Below, piece after piece: positions 16,412 to 24,914 of a DNA stretch of 64,000 nt (positions are counted from its first letter, which is position 1; each line of letters starts with the position of its first letter). Location: positions 375,425 through 439,424 of the forward strand of contig JABMLH010000002.1 in the NCBI GenBank assembly GCA_013205085.1. The letters run 5' to 3'. The DNA is from Microbacteriaceae bacterium VKM Ac-2854 (GTDB lineage Bacteria; Actinomycetota; Actinomycetes; Actinomycetales; Microbacteriaceae). The notes below the pieces were generated by a model. The model was not told the DNA's origin, did not search any database, and was given only the letters and a program-made list of their open reading frames with translations. Made by a program: the position numbers and the translations under genes.

Positions 16412-17553
16412 CCACGCTGCGTGTCATCGTCGACCAGATGCTCGCCCGGGTGCCCGGCGGCATCGGCCGCTACACGGAGGAGCTGACCCGCGAGTTGATC
16501 GCGACCGCGCCGCCGGGCTGCGAGGTGGAGGCGGTCGTCTCGAGTCAGCCGCAGGAGAAGTACGACGAACTGCAGGAGCGCCTGCCCGGCCTGTCCGGCC
16601 TGTACAAGGCTCCGCTCGGACGCCGCGAACTCTCTCGCGCGTGGCAGTACGGCATCGGGATCCCCATCGGCGGCGGCATGGTGCACGCGCCGAGCCTGTT
16701 CGCACCACTGAACCGCCACGATCGTGCGCGCGACGGCGAGCAGATCGCGGTCACCATCCACGACACCGTGCCGTGGACGCATCCCGAGACGCTGACGCCG
16801 CACGGCGCGAAGTGGCACCGCTCGATGGCCAAGCGCGCCCGCAAGTACGCGGACGCGGTTGTGGTGCCGACGCACGCGGTGGCCGAACAGCTCGGGGAGG
16901 TGCTCGATTTCGGCGACCGGATCCGCGTGATCGGCGGCGCCGTCGGATCGGGTCTCGTCGTCCCGCCGGACGCGGACGAACGCGCCGAGGCGCTCGGCCT
17001 ACCCGAGCGCTACATCCTGAGTGTCGGCACCCTGGAGCCGCGCAAGGGTCTGGTCTCGCTGATCACCGCCCTCGCGCATCCGGAAGCGCCGGCGCTGCCC
17101 CTGTTGATCGTGGGTCCGACCGGCTGGGGCGAGCTCGACGTGGCCTCCGTGGCGGAGGAGCAGGGACTGGATGAGAAGCGGGTGCGCGCGCTGGGCGTGC
17201 TGAGCGATGGCGACCTCGCCACCGTGCTGGAGCGGGCCGCCCTCTTCGTCTACCCGAGCCTCGCCGAGGGCTTCGGCCTGCCGGTGCTCGAGGCGATGCA
17301 CTTCGGCACCCCGGTGGTGCACTCGGACGACCCGGCGCTGATGGAGGTCGCCGCCGGCGCGGGGATCGTGGTCGAACGAGGCGACGGCAAGGGTTCGAAG
17401 GGCTACCCCGAGCGGCTCGCCATCGCCATGGCCACGGCACTGGCCGACGACGAACTCCTGGCGCGGCTCGCCGTGGCCGGCCGCGACCGCGCTCGTGCCT
17501 TCAGCTGGCGCGACTCCGCCGAGCGCGTCTGGCAGCTGCACGCCGACATCTGA
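16408..17553 (+). CDS. Glycosyltransferase family 4
   Basis: 381 aa from GTG 16408, in overlap with rfbD. It shows RVPGGIGRYTEEL at the acceptor loop, HDTVPWTHPE, LSVGTLEPRKGLVSL and SLAEGFGLPVLEAMHFGTPV, typical of mannosyl- or rhamnosyl-type GT4 enzymes. The overlap with the dTDP-rhamnose gene suggests rhamnose as donor, but that is inference from context. Confidence 0.88.
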   Translation: MTTLRVIVDQMLARVPGGIGRYTEELTRELIATAPPGCEVEAVVSSQPQEKYDELQERLPGLSGLYKAPLGRRELSRAWQYGIGIPIGGGMVHAPSLFAPLNRHDRARDGEQIAVTIHDTVPWTHPETLTPHGAKWHRSMAKRARKYADAVVVPTHAVAEQLGEVLDFGDRIRVIGGAVGSGLVVPPDADERAEALGLPERYILSVGTLEPRKGLVSLITALAHPEAPALPLLIVGPTGWGELDVASVAEEQGLDEKRVRALGVLSDGDLATVLERAALFVYPSLAEGFGLPVLEAMHFGTPVVHSDDPALMEVAAGAGIVVERGDGKGSKGYPERLAIAMATALADDELLARLAVAGRDRARAFSWRDSAERVWQLHADI

Positions 17554-17556
17554 TCC

Positions 17557-18555
17557 GTGACCACCCCCGCCGCCGAGACGATCTCACGCACCGGACGCAT
17601 CGAGTTCCTCGAGGCGGTGCGCGGCATCGCGGCGCTCGTCGTGGTGCTGTATCACGCCGCCGCGCTCGCCTCGCCTGCCTTCGAACAGTTCTCTCGGAAC
17701 GTGATCGATTTCGGCCGGGTCGGCGTCGTCGCGTTCTTCCTCGTCAGCGGATACATCATCCCGCTCTCGATCCGCGGGCGCGGGGTGCGCAGCTTCGCCG
17801 TCCGACGCTTCTTCCGCCTGTATCCGCTGTACTGGCTGGTGCTGGCGATCGCGCTGATCGTCTTCGCCGCGCGGTGGGGCACTCCGCCGTTCGACCTGAT
17901 CGGCATCGTGTCGAACGCGGCGATGCTGCAGAGCTACGTCGGTGCCGAGAGCATCATCTCGGTCGCGTGGACGCTGTGCATCGAGCTGCTGTTCTACGTG
18001 CAGATCGCGGTTTTCGCGCTGCTGAAACGGTTGGACGTGTCCTATCGGATGGGCTGGTTCTGGCTCGCGGTGTTCCTGGCCACCGGGGTGGTCCAGCGCC
18101 TGGGTGCCGAGCTGCCGACGTTCACGATCTTCCTCGTGCTGGCGGGGATGGGACAGGCGTTCTTCCTGCTCGATGACCCCCGTCGTCGCGCCGAGGCGCG
18201 CGCGCTGATCGTGGCCGGCATCGTGCTGGTCCCCGTCGGCGTCCTGATCGGGGTGGACGACAGCGGGCTGTGGCCGCCGGCGACCGCGATCGCCTCGTAC
18301 CTCGGTGGTGTCCTGGTCTTCGTCGCCGCCTACGCGCTGCGCGGCCGCGTGGTGCCCGCCGCGCTGCTCTGGCTCGGCACCATCAGCTACGCGCTGTACC
18401 TCGTGCATCCGCTGCTGCTCGACGCCGCCGCCGCGCTCGCCGCGCCGTGGGCGTGGGTGGCCGCGGTGCTCGCATCGATTCTGCTCGCGCCACTCGCGCA
18501 CCGCTTCGTCGAGCGTCCGGCGATCGCGCTGGGCCGGCGGCTGACTCCGCGCTGA
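17557..18555 (+). CDS. Acyltransferase 3 family membrane protein (OafA/YrhL-like)
   Basis: 332 aa. It opens with RIEFLEAVRGIAALVVVLYHAAAL, the R-G-x-A and catalytic-His segment of the family, followed by about ten membrane spans and a final RFVERPAIALGRRL. Members O-acetylate or succinylate extracytoplasmic sugars. It starts 3 bp after the previous gene and is the last gene of the plus-strand glycan operon, so it probably acylates the same polymer. It lacks the C-terminal SGNH domain of some relatives. Confidence 0.88.
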   Translation: MTTPAAETISRTGRIEFLEAVRGIAALVVVLYHAAALASPAFEQFSRNVIDFGRVGVVAFFLVSGYIIPLSIRGRGVRSFAVRRFFRLYPLYWLVLAIALIVFAARWGTPPFDLIGIVSNAAMLQSYVGAESIISVAWTLCIELLFYVQIAVFALLKRLDVSYRMGWFWLAVFLATGVVQRLGAELPTFTIFLVLAGMGQAFFLLDDPRRRAEARALIVAGIVLVPVGVLIGVDDSGLWPPATAIASYLGGVLVFVAAYALRGRVVPAALLWLGTISYALYLVHPLLLDAAAALAAPWAWVAAVLASILLAPLAHRFVERPAIALGRRLTPR

Positions 18556-18679
18556 TCGGGGGCACTTTGAGATACGTCGTCAATGATGAGTCGCGGTCGT
18601 CCTTTGGCCGGAAACCGTCGCAAGCGGCACGACCAGACTCGGCCGATACCGCCTGCGACGTCGGGTCATCCGCGCGGAT

Positions 18680-19168
18680 TCAACGCCCCCGGGTGTTGGA
18701 TGCCCAGAGCGCGACCTTCGTGCCGTTCCCGATCCCGTAGATCACGAGGTTGCCATCCGACTGCATCTCAAGGCGGGTACCGTTCCATCCGCCACCCTGT
18801 GAGTAGGAGGCCCAAAGCGGTCCGTTCGCGTTGTTGTAGATCACGAGGTTGCTGTCACCCTGCAGCGCGATCCGGTTCGAATTGGTTCCGGCAGTGTTGC
18901 TGGCCCACAGCGGCGTGCTGTTCTTGTAGACGACGAAATTCGAATCCGACTGATAAACGGCCTTGTAAGGACCACTCGTGAGGCACAGCGCACCGGGTCC
19001 GTAGGTCGTCGCACCCTGCGAACCGATCGTTGTGAAGTTACCCGTTCCGCATCCCTTGGTCGCCGCTTCTGCGGAGGGTGCAACGGTAGTGACGAGTAGC
19101 CCCGCGATCAGAGCACCTGCGCCGATCGCCGCCGCGAACTTGCTCCGTGAAGTCGCCTTTCGTTCCAT
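18680..19168 (-). CDS. Secreted GNA-type (bulb) mannose-binding lectin
   Basis: 162 aa. A signal peptide (basic start, hydrophobic GAGALIAGLLVTTVAP, cleavage near AEA-ATKG) leads into one B-lectin domain with three intact Q-x-D-x-N-x-V-x-Y motifs: QSDSNFVVY, QGDSNLVIY and QSDGNLVIY. Each is followed by an LWAS segment. Such domains bind terminal mannose; in bacteria they occur in lectin-like bacteriocins and wall-associated adhesins. ATG 19168 follows a GGGGGAG ribosome site; ATG 19180 is an alternative. Base composition is more AT-rich than its neighbours, which suggests acquisition. Confidence 0.87.
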   Translation of the reverse strand: MERKATSRSKFAAAIGAGALIAGLLVTTVAPSAEAATKGCGTGNFTTIGSQGATTYGPGALCLTSGPYKAVYQSDSNFVVYKNSTPLWASNTAGTNSNRIALQGDSNLVIYNNANGPLWASYSQGGGWNGTRLEMQSDGNLVIYGIGNGTKVALWASNTRGR

Positions 19169-19282
19169 GATCTCCCCCATCAGTCCTGTTGGACACTCGT
19201 GATAAATACTCGCTTTCTGCAAGTTTCATCACTATATCGCCCGCGGACAGAGCGCGACTCACGGAGGGACGAACCGGCTCTG

Positions 19283-20659
19283 CTACTTGGAGTCAGCAGC
19301 GTCGGGGAACAGCAACGCCTGCACGTCGGCGTGGATCTGGTCGTAGTCAGGGTCCTCCCAGTCGTAGTTGGGCGGGGCGATCTGAAGGGATCCGACCGGC
19401 AACTGCTTCGTCTTCAGACCCAACTGGACGAAGTAGCCGAGCATCGACTGGGGGACGTCCGTCTTGATGACTTGAGTCGTGGACTGCGCCACGGCCTGGA
19501 ACTTCGACAAGACGTTCGCCGGATCGAATTGATTGAGCAGCGCGAGTTGCACTTCGCGCTGACGCAGCATCCGCCCCTCGTCATCCCCACCCGCGCCATA
19601 ACGCGACCGGGCGTACCACAACGCGTTCGGTCCATCGAGGTGGTGCTTCCCCGGCTCCAGCCAACTGACGACGTCGACGAGGTCGCCGTTGTCGTCCAGT
19701 CGCCCGCCGTACGGCAGCGGCTCGGTCCCTGTGTAATCGATATCGATACCGCCGAGCGCGTCGATCAGGTCGGCGAACCCCTGCATGTCGACCATCACGT
19801 AGTACTGGATCGGCAGCCCGAGGACTCCCTCGACGGCGTCGCGAGTCGCTTCGATGCCGGGGAGGCTGCCCTCTGCCTCCGCGTCGGGGTACAGGTCTTG
19901 CGAATGCACCTGGACCTCGGTGTAGATCGAATTCAGCTTGCATGCACTGACGTTGCAGTCGTCGTCGTACCCGTTCGGGTAAAGCGTGTGCATCGGCGAG
20001 TCCTCCGGGAACGGCACGTTCTTCAGCTCGCGCGTCATGCCGATGGTCGTCGCCGCTCCGGTCTCGGCATCGATGCTGACGACGGAGATGCTGTCGGGGC
20101 GCAGGCCCTCGCGGTCCTCCCCCGCGTCACCACCGAGCAGCATGATGTTGTAGCGCCCGTCGATCGGAGCCGCGGTCGGCGCGTTGTTGCCGAAGATCGT
20201 GGAGAGCGTGCCGCGGGTGATGCCCAGCACGTAGGAACCGTACGCCGCCGTGCCGACCGAGCCCGCGAGCAGGGCCACAGTCACGAACGCGAGCACGGCG
20301 CGCATCTTCGGCCGCACCTTGACCACGCGGATGAGTCGCAGGGTGTCCAGCGTCAGCACCAGCCACATCACCGCGTACGCGATCAGCAGGCCCTGCAACA
20401 GCCACAGGCCGATGTCGTTGGTGGCGATCGTGTAGATCGCGACGGGAGCCACCAGGTAGAGCAGGCCGGCGACCAGGAGCAGTGCCCACAGCACGAGCGT
20501 GGCGCCGAGGCCGAAGCGGCCGAGCTTTCGACTGCCGGCGAGCACCTGGGCGGAGCCGGGCACCACGAAGTTCGAGGCGAGCAGCCACCAGCCGCGCGCG
20601 GTCATGAAGCTGCTGGAGCGGACGTCCGGGTGCCGCAGCGGGAGGGAGATCGTGGTCAT
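19283..20659 (-). CDS. LytR-CpsA-Psr (LCP) family wall-polymer ligase
   Basis: 458 aa. Several N-terminal membrane spans (to about residue 145) precede the extracytoplasmic LCP domain: [21 protein letters not shown], then [20 protein letters not shown] and [24 protein letters not shown]. The Asp/Arg-rich segments bind pyrophosphate and Mg. LCP enzymes move lipid-linked glycopolymers onto peptidoglycan, fitting the adjacent glycan locus. It overlaps purE by ATGA, so it is co-expressed with purine genes. Four spans instead of one is a variant seen in related actinobacteria. Confidence 0.9.
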   Translation of the reverse strand: MTTISLPLRHPDVRSSSFMTARGWWLLASNFVVPGSAQVLAGSRKLGRFGLGATLVLWALLLVAGLLYLVAPVAIYTIATNDIGLWLLQGLLIAYAVMWLVLTLDTLRLIRVVKVRPKMRAVLAFVTVALLAGSVGTAAYGSYVLGITRGTLSTIFGNNAPTAAPIDGRYNIMLLGGDAGEDREGLRPDSISVVSIDAETGAATTIGMTRELKNVPFPEDSPMHTLYPNGYDDDCNVSACKLNSIYTEVQVHSQDLYPDAEAEGSLPGIEATRDAVEGVLGLPIQYYVMVDMQGFADLIDALGGIDIDYTGTEPLPYGGRLDDNGDLVDVVSWLEPGKHHLDGPNALWYARSRYGAGGDDEGRMLRQREVQLALLNQFDPANVLSKFQAVAQSTTQVIKTDVPQSMLGYFVQLGLKTKQLPVGSLQIAPPNYDWEDPDYDQIHADVQALLFPDAADSK

Positions 20660-21168
20660 AGGCTCTGGATCAGCGCCGTGTTCTTCGCCTCGACCTGCGC
20701 CTCGAGGTCGGCCGCGAAGTCGTCCAGCTTCGCGGCGAGGGCGTCATCCGAGGTCGAGAGGATCTTGACCGCGAGCAGCCCTGCGTTCTTCGCCCCGCCG
20801 ATCGAGACGGTCGCGACGGGGACGCCGGCCGGCATCTGCACGATCGAGAGCAGCGAGTCGAGGCCATCGAGTCGTGCCAAGGGCACAGGCACGCCGACCA
20901 CGGGCAACGAGGTGACGGCCGCCAGCATCCCCGGCAGGTGCGCGGCGCCGCCCGCACCCGCGATGATCACCCGAATGCCGCGCTCGCGCGCCTGCCGTCC
21001 GTACTCGATCATCTTCTGCGGGGTGCGGTGCGCCGAAACGACCTGCACCTCGTGCGGCACACCGAAATCACTCAGCGCGGCGGAGGCGTCCTTCATCACG
21101 GACCAGTCGGAATCCGAGCCCATCACGACGCCGACGCGCGGGGCGGGACCGTTCACGAGGGCGCTCAT
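20656..21168 (-). CDS. purE: N5-carboxyaminoimidazole ribonucleotide mutase
   Basis: 170 aa from ATG 21168. It has [27 protein letters not shown] and [14 protein letters not shown], the class I PurE substrate-binding elements including the conserved Ser, Asp and His. It rearranges N5-CAIR to CAIR in purine synthesis, after PurK. Its stop overlaps the LCP start. The 61-bp gap to purK contains a weak TAGCAT box. Confidence 0.94.
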   Translation of the reverse strand: MSALVNGPAPRVGVVMGSDSDWSVMKDASAALSDFGVPHEVQVVSAHRTPQKMIEYGRQARERGIRVIIAGAGGAAHLPGMLAAVTSLPVVGVPVPLARLDGLDSLLSIVQMPAGVPVATVSIGGAKNAGLLAVKILSTSDDALAAKLDDFAADLEAQVEAKNTALIQSL

Positions 21169-21229
21169 CGGACGGCTCCGTGGAGGGGCTGGGGGCATGG
21201 CTGGCTCGACACGGCCCCCATGCTACGAC

Positions 21230-22360
21230 TCACTCGGTGAGAATCACCGCTGCGGCACGCGCCTCGTACACGACGTCGTCCAGGTTCTCGCCGCCCGCGT
21301 TGACGTGACCGACCTTCCGGCCGGGGCGCGACTCCTTGTCGTAGTTGTGCACCTTCACCGTCGGATGCTCGGCGAGGACACGCGGGTAGCGGTCGGTCAG
21401 CGAGGCCCCGACGGGGCCGCCGAGCACGTTCACCATCACGCTCCATTCGTCACGGCAGCCGGTCGCGCCCAGCGGCAGATCGAGCACGGCACGCAGGTGC
21501 TGCTCGAACTGGCCGGTCGTGGCGCCGTCCATCGACCAGTGACCGCTGTTGTGCGGGCGCATCGCGAGCTCGTTCACCAGGATCCGCTCGTCCGTGGTCT
21601 CGAACAGCTCGACCGCGAGCACTCCGGTGACGCCGAGCCGGGTGGCGATGGTCTCGGCGATCTCGCCGGCCACGGCGGCGACGCGTCCGCGCGAGTGCGG
21701 GGCGGGGGCGACGACCTCGGCGCAGACGCCGTCCTTCTGCACCGACTCGACGACCGGCCAGAGCGCCGTCTCGCCGGAGGGGCGCCGGGCGATCAGCTGC
21801 GCGAGTTCGCGGCGGAAGTCGACCAGCTCCTCCACCAGCAACGCGCCGCCGTTGCCGTCCTCGGACAGCGCCTCGAACCACTCCTGCACCTGGGTCGGGT
21901 GCGACACGACGCGCACGCCCTTGCCGTCGTAGCCGCCGCGTGCGGTCTTCACCACGCCGCGACCGCCGTGCGCGTCCAAGAAGTCCTGCAGCTCGGCCAT
22001 CGTCTCGACGCGCGCCCAGTCGGGGATGGGCACACCGAGCTCGGCGAGCTTCTCGCGCATCAGCAGCTTGTCCTGCGCGTACAGCAGCGCGTCGGGGCCC
22101 GGATGCACGGCGTGGCCGCGAGCGACGAGTTCGCGCAGGATGGGCTGGGGCACGTGTTCGTGATCGAAGGTGATGACGTCGACCGTCTGCGCGAAGGCGT
22201 ACACCGTCTCCGCATCGCGGTAGTCGCCGACCATGCTCGCGGCGATCGACGCCGGGGAGTTCTCCGTCTCGGCGAGCACCTTGATGTCCAGGCCCAGTTC
22301 CACCGCCGCGGGAATCATCATCCGAGCGAGCTGGCCGCCTCCGATCACGCCGACACGCAT
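21230..22360 (-). CDS. purK: N5-carboxyaminoimidazole ribonucleotide synthase
   Basis: 376 aa with an ATP-grasp fold. It starts MRVGVIGGGQLARMM, with FDHEHVP, TARGGYDGKGV, LLVEELVDF, ELAMRPHNSGHW and the end region KVGHVNAGGENL. It uses ATP and bicarbonate to make N5-CAIR from AIR. It is the first gene of the purK-purE-LCP operon, with AAGGGA as ribosome site and a TAGGCT -10-like box upstream. Confidence 0.95.
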   Translation of the reverse strand: MRVGVIGGGQLARMMIPAAVELGLDIKVLAETENSPASIAASMVGDYRDAETVYAFAQTVDVITFDHEHVPQPILRELVARGHAVHPGPDALLYAQDKLLMREKLAELGVPIPDWARVETMAELQDFLDAHGGRGVVKTARGGYDGKGVRVVSHPTQVQEWFEALSEDGNGGALLVEELVDFRRELAQLIARRPSGETALWPVVESVQKDGVCAEVVAPAPHSRGRVAAVAGEIAETIATRLGVTGVLAVELFETTDERILVNELAMRPHNSGHWSMDGATTGQFEQHLRAVLDLPLGATGCRDEWSVMVNVLGGPVGASLTDRYPRVLAEHPTVKVHNYDKESRPGRKVGHVNAGGENLDDVVYEARAAAVILTE

Positions 22361-22402
22361 GGGGATCCCTTCGTCAGGCCGCGCACGGGCACGGGCGCGT
22401 CC

Positions 22403-22408
22403 AGCCTA
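22403..22408 (-). promoter_or_regulatory. -10-like box (TAGGCT) for purK
   Basis: On the minus strand, TAGGCT lies about 43 nt before the purK ATG at 22360 and fits the TAnnnT pattern of this genome. Confidence 0.4.
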
Positions 22409-22435
22409 CCGAGGCCCGCGGAGAGTCGCGGCGGC

Positions 22436-22464
22436 TGCGGAGAGACGGGGCGCATTTCTCCGCA
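22436..22464. repeat. Inverted repeat with CTCCGC core
   Basis: TGCGGAGA (22436-22443) pairs with TCTCCGCA (22457-22464). It shares the CTCCGC/GCGGAG core of the hairpins at 22476 and 23458 that flank the DUF559 gene. Confidence 0.5.
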
Positions 22465-22475
22465 TCGGATGCTGA

Positions 22476-22493
22476 CCTCCGCGCATGCGGAGG
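22476..22493. repeat. Hairpin CCTCCGC-N4-GCGGAGG left of the DUF559 gene
   Basis: Seven-bp arms around GCAT. The same CTCCGC-N4-GCGGAG plan recurs on the other side of the gene at 23458-23477. Confidence 0.55.
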
Positions 22494-22599
22494 AACGAGC
22501 CGTCGGCGTCGGCTCCTCAACAGGCGCAGGATTCTCGATCTCTCCACTGATCCGGCTTCGGGGAGCAGCTCGGCGACGGGAGTGACGCAGAGTTGAATC

Positions 22600-23388
22600 A
22601 TGCTCGAATCGATCGTCACGTCGCGCCAGCTCGGTGCCCTTTCCCTCGATCCGGACGCTCACGGTTTCGAGCGCCTCCGACCGGGCTGGTTCGCCCGTGC
22701 GGACGCGAGCGACGACGAGCGGCTGGCGGCCCGTCTCGGTGGCCGGATCAGCTGCATCTCGCGGCTCGAGCTGGAGGGCGCATTCCGCCCACCGGATTCG
22801 CGCCTGCACCTCGCCTTCAAGCCGGCGGGCAGACAACGAGCCGGTGACGAGGACGTCGTGGCCCATTGGAGCCAACGGGTGCAGGCTTCGTCGAACTCAC
22901 TGATCCGCGTCGATCCGAGCCAGGCTCTGGGGCACGCCTTGCAGTGCCAACCCGCTGACATGGCGGTCGCCGTGGTGGATTCGATCCTGCAGAAACGGCT
23001 GATGGCCCGGACCGAGGTCGATGCCGTCTTCGCCGCCATGCCGCGCCGCATCCAACGCCTGCGGTCGATGACCGATGCGCTGAGCGAGTCCGGGATCGAG
23101 TCCCTGACGCGATTCCGACTCGCGGTCGGCGGGATCCATTGCGATTTGCAGGTCGTCATCTCGGGAGTAGGCCGGGTGGACCTGCTCATCGACGGCTGGC
23201 TGATCATCGAACTCGACGGCGGCACACACGACGGCGACGATGCGGTCACCCGCGACCGCATCCGGGATGTGGAGAGTCAGGTCGGCGGGTACACGGTGCT
23301 GCGCTTCCGGAACCGACAGGTGATGTACGACTGGGACTACGTCGAAGGCAAGATCCGCGCGCGCCTCGCCCGAGGAGCGACCCGTTGA
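22600..23388 (+). CDS. DUF559-domain protein (putative PD-(D/E)XK nuclease fold)
   Basis: 262 aa. The C-terminal ~90 residues contain GRVDLLIDGWLIIELDGGTH, DAVTRDRIRDVE and YTVLRFRNRQVM, the D...E-x-D arrangement of DUF559, a domain related to Vsr-type endonucleases. The N-terminal ~60 residues (SRQLGALSLD, RLRPGWFARAD) resemble the winged-helix region of AbiEi-like proteins that often precedes DUF559 in actinobacteria. A role in defence or DNA transactions is plausible but unproven. It stands alone between purK and the PH-domain gene, flanked by hairpins. Confidence 0.75.
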   Translation: MLESIVTSRQLGALSLDPDAHGFERLRPGWFARADASDDERLAARLGGRISCISRLELEGAFRPPDSRLHLAFKPAGRQRAGDEDVVAHWSQRVQASSNSLIRVDPSQALGHALQCQPADMAVAVVDSILQKRLMARTEVDAVFAAMPRRIQRLRSMTDALSESGIESLTRFRLAVGGIHCDLQVVISGVGRVDLLIDGWLIIELDGGTHDGDDAVTRDRIRDVESQVGGYTVLRFRNRQVMYDWDYVEGKIRARLARGATR

Positions 23389-23457
23389 ATCTCCGCGCCC
23401 TCGGGAGAACACCGTCGGTGCGGTGAAAACACGACCGCCTTTCCGCGCCGCTCCGGA

Positions 23458-23477
23458 TTCTCCGCAGGCGCGGAGAA
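23458..23477. repeat. Hairpin TTCTCCGC-N4-GCGGAGAA right of the DUF559 gene
   Basis: Eight-bp perfect arms around AGGC. It may terminate both the DUF559 gene and the convergent PH-domain gene. Confidence 0.55.
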
Positions 23478-23485
23478 ACGAGGGC

Positions 23486-23995
23486 TCAGGCCGACGGCCA
23501 CGTCGGCGTGGGTGACACCGCGATGGCGTCGCGGAGCACCTGGGCGACCAGTTCCGGGTCGGGCAGGTCGCGCAGGACGAAGAGCGCCGCGTCGTCGCGC
23601 AGAATCCGGACATCGCCGCAGCGCGCCATCCGCTGGCCGACGGTGCGGGTCACCGTCACCTCGAGTTCGCTGTCGAAGGCCAGCTCGCCCCGACGGATGC
23701 GCGTGGTGCCGCGGCGGGCGAGGATGCGCCGGTTCGTGATCCGATAGCGGATCGAAGCCCAGGCCAGCAGCGGCGGCGCGCAGGCCAGCAGCACGATCAC
23801 CGCGGCGCCCAGCACGATCAGCCAGCGCTGGAACGCCGAGTCGAACTGTGCGCAGAGGTAGAAGGCGAGCAGCACCACGAACACCCCGCCGGTGACGGGC
23901 AGCGCGATCCGCGTGCCGCGTGGCCGCAGCCGGGCGATCAGCCGCTCCGGCTCGGGCACCGGCTCGGTGTAGCGGCGGGTCTGCTGCTCGCTCAT
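23486..23995 (-). CDS. Bacterial PH-domain membrane protein
   Basis: 169 aa. Two adjacent hydrophobic spans (about residues 28-75, ending [15 protein letters not shown]) precede [33 protein letters not shown], the first strands of a bPH (YdbS/YdbT-like) domain. The region [14 protein letters not shown] continues the fold. Function unknown; such proteins are small membrane-associated accessory proteins. It starts 6 bp after birA and is co-transcribed with it. Confidence 0.82.
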   Translation of the reverse strand: MSEQQTRRYTEPVPEPERLIARLRPRGTRIALPVTGGVFVVLLAFYLCAQFDSAFQRWLIVLGAAVIVLLACAPPLLAWASIRYRITNRRILARRGTTRIRRGELAFDSELEVTVTRTVGQRMARCGDVRILRDDAALFVLRDLPDPELVAQVLRDAIAVSPTPTWPSA

Positions 23996-24001
23996 CCGCG
24001 C

Positions 24002-24799
24002 TCAGTGCCGAAGGTGGGTGACGTCGCCGACGGCGACGACGAGGCGGGCGTGCCCTGCAGGCTCTCCCGAGCCTGCCGGAGGCTCGACGACGAGGCGCCC
24101 GTCGCGATCGAGGTCCGCCGCGAGCCCGACCACCGGTGCGACCGCGGGTCGCTCGACCGAGACCGTGCGTCCGAGCGTGAGGCACTCCGCCAGAACGGCG
24201 GCCCGGACGCCGCTGGACTCGGCGTCGCCGCCGGAGGCGCGGAAGGCGTCGAGCAGGGCGTCGAGCTCGCGCAGGTACGCCGCGAGGAGGGCATCGAAGT
24301 CGCCGTCGCCGCCGAGCAGAGCGATCGACGTGGAGGTGGTCGTCGGCAGTTCCTCGGCCGTGAGCAGCAGGTTCACGCCGGTGCCGATGATCACCCGGCC
24401 GTCCGGCATCCGTTCGGCGAGGATCCCCGAGACCTTCGCCCCATCCACCAGCACGTCGTTGGGCCACTTCACCCCGACCGACACGGATGCGGGCACCAGC
24501 GCACGCACGGCTCGCGCGATCGCGACGCCGGCGATCAGCGAGACCCAGCCCAGCGATTCCGCGTCGATCGTGCGCACGTCCACGAGCGTCGAGGCGGCCA
24601 GCGTCTTCCCGGGCGGCGCCACCCAGACCCGGCCGAGCCGGCCGCGTCCCGCCGTCTGGTTGGCGGTGGCGACCACGGACAGGTGCGGCCACTCCCCCGG
24701 CGCCGAAGCGGCTCGCGAGCGCAGCTCGTCATTGGTGGAACCCGTCTCATCGAGCCAGAGCAGGTGCGCGGCGGCCGAACGGCTGCGTTCGAGGTTCAT
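24002..24799 (-). CDS. birA: Biotin-[acetyl-CoA-carboxylase] ligase, class I
   Basis: 265 aa from ATG 24799. It has [30 protein letters not shown] (biotinyl-AMP loop) and [18 protein letters not shown]. The N-terminal DNA-binding domain of class II BirA is absent, so it is enzyme only. It attaches biotin to the carrier Lys of acyl-CoA carboxylase. Divergent from the beta-subunit gene, which fits its client: the alpha subunit encoded at 37526-39283. Confidence 0.94.
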   Translation of the reverse strand: MNLERSRSAAAHLLWLDETGSTNDELRSRAASAPGEWPHLSVVATANQTAGRGRLGRVWVAPPGKTLAASTLVDVRTIDAESLGWVSLIAGVAIARAVRALVPASVSVGVKWPNDVLVDGAKVSGILAERMPDGRVIIGTGVNLLLTAEELPTTTSTSIALLGGDGDFDALLAAYLRELDALLDAFRASGGDAESSGVRAAVLAECLTLGRTVSVERPAVAPVVGLAADLDRDGRLVVEPPAGSGEPAGHARLVVAVGDVTHLRH

Positions 24800-24901
24800 G
24801 CCGACCACGGTACCGCGCGGCCCCCGACTGTGGCATTCCTCACGGCAACCCGCCGTTTCCTTGTGCCGGTTCTTCAAGGGGCCCGTGCGCACCCCCGCCG
24901 G

Positions 24902-24907
24902 TAGAGT
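24902..24907 (+). promoter_or_regulatory. -10-like box (TAGAGT), leaderless start of the carboxylase beta gene
   Basis: TAGAGT ends 7 nt before the GTG at 24915. No ribosome site fits between them other than GAGCCGG, so the mRNA probably begins at or near the start codon. Confidence 0.5.
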
Positions 24908-24914
24908 GAGCCGG

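Noticed and set aside
19199-22585. A 1128-codon open frame on the plus strand
   Set aside because: It lies antisense to LCP, purE and purK, has no family motif and an Arg/His/Gly-rich composition typical of antisense frames in GC-rich DNA.
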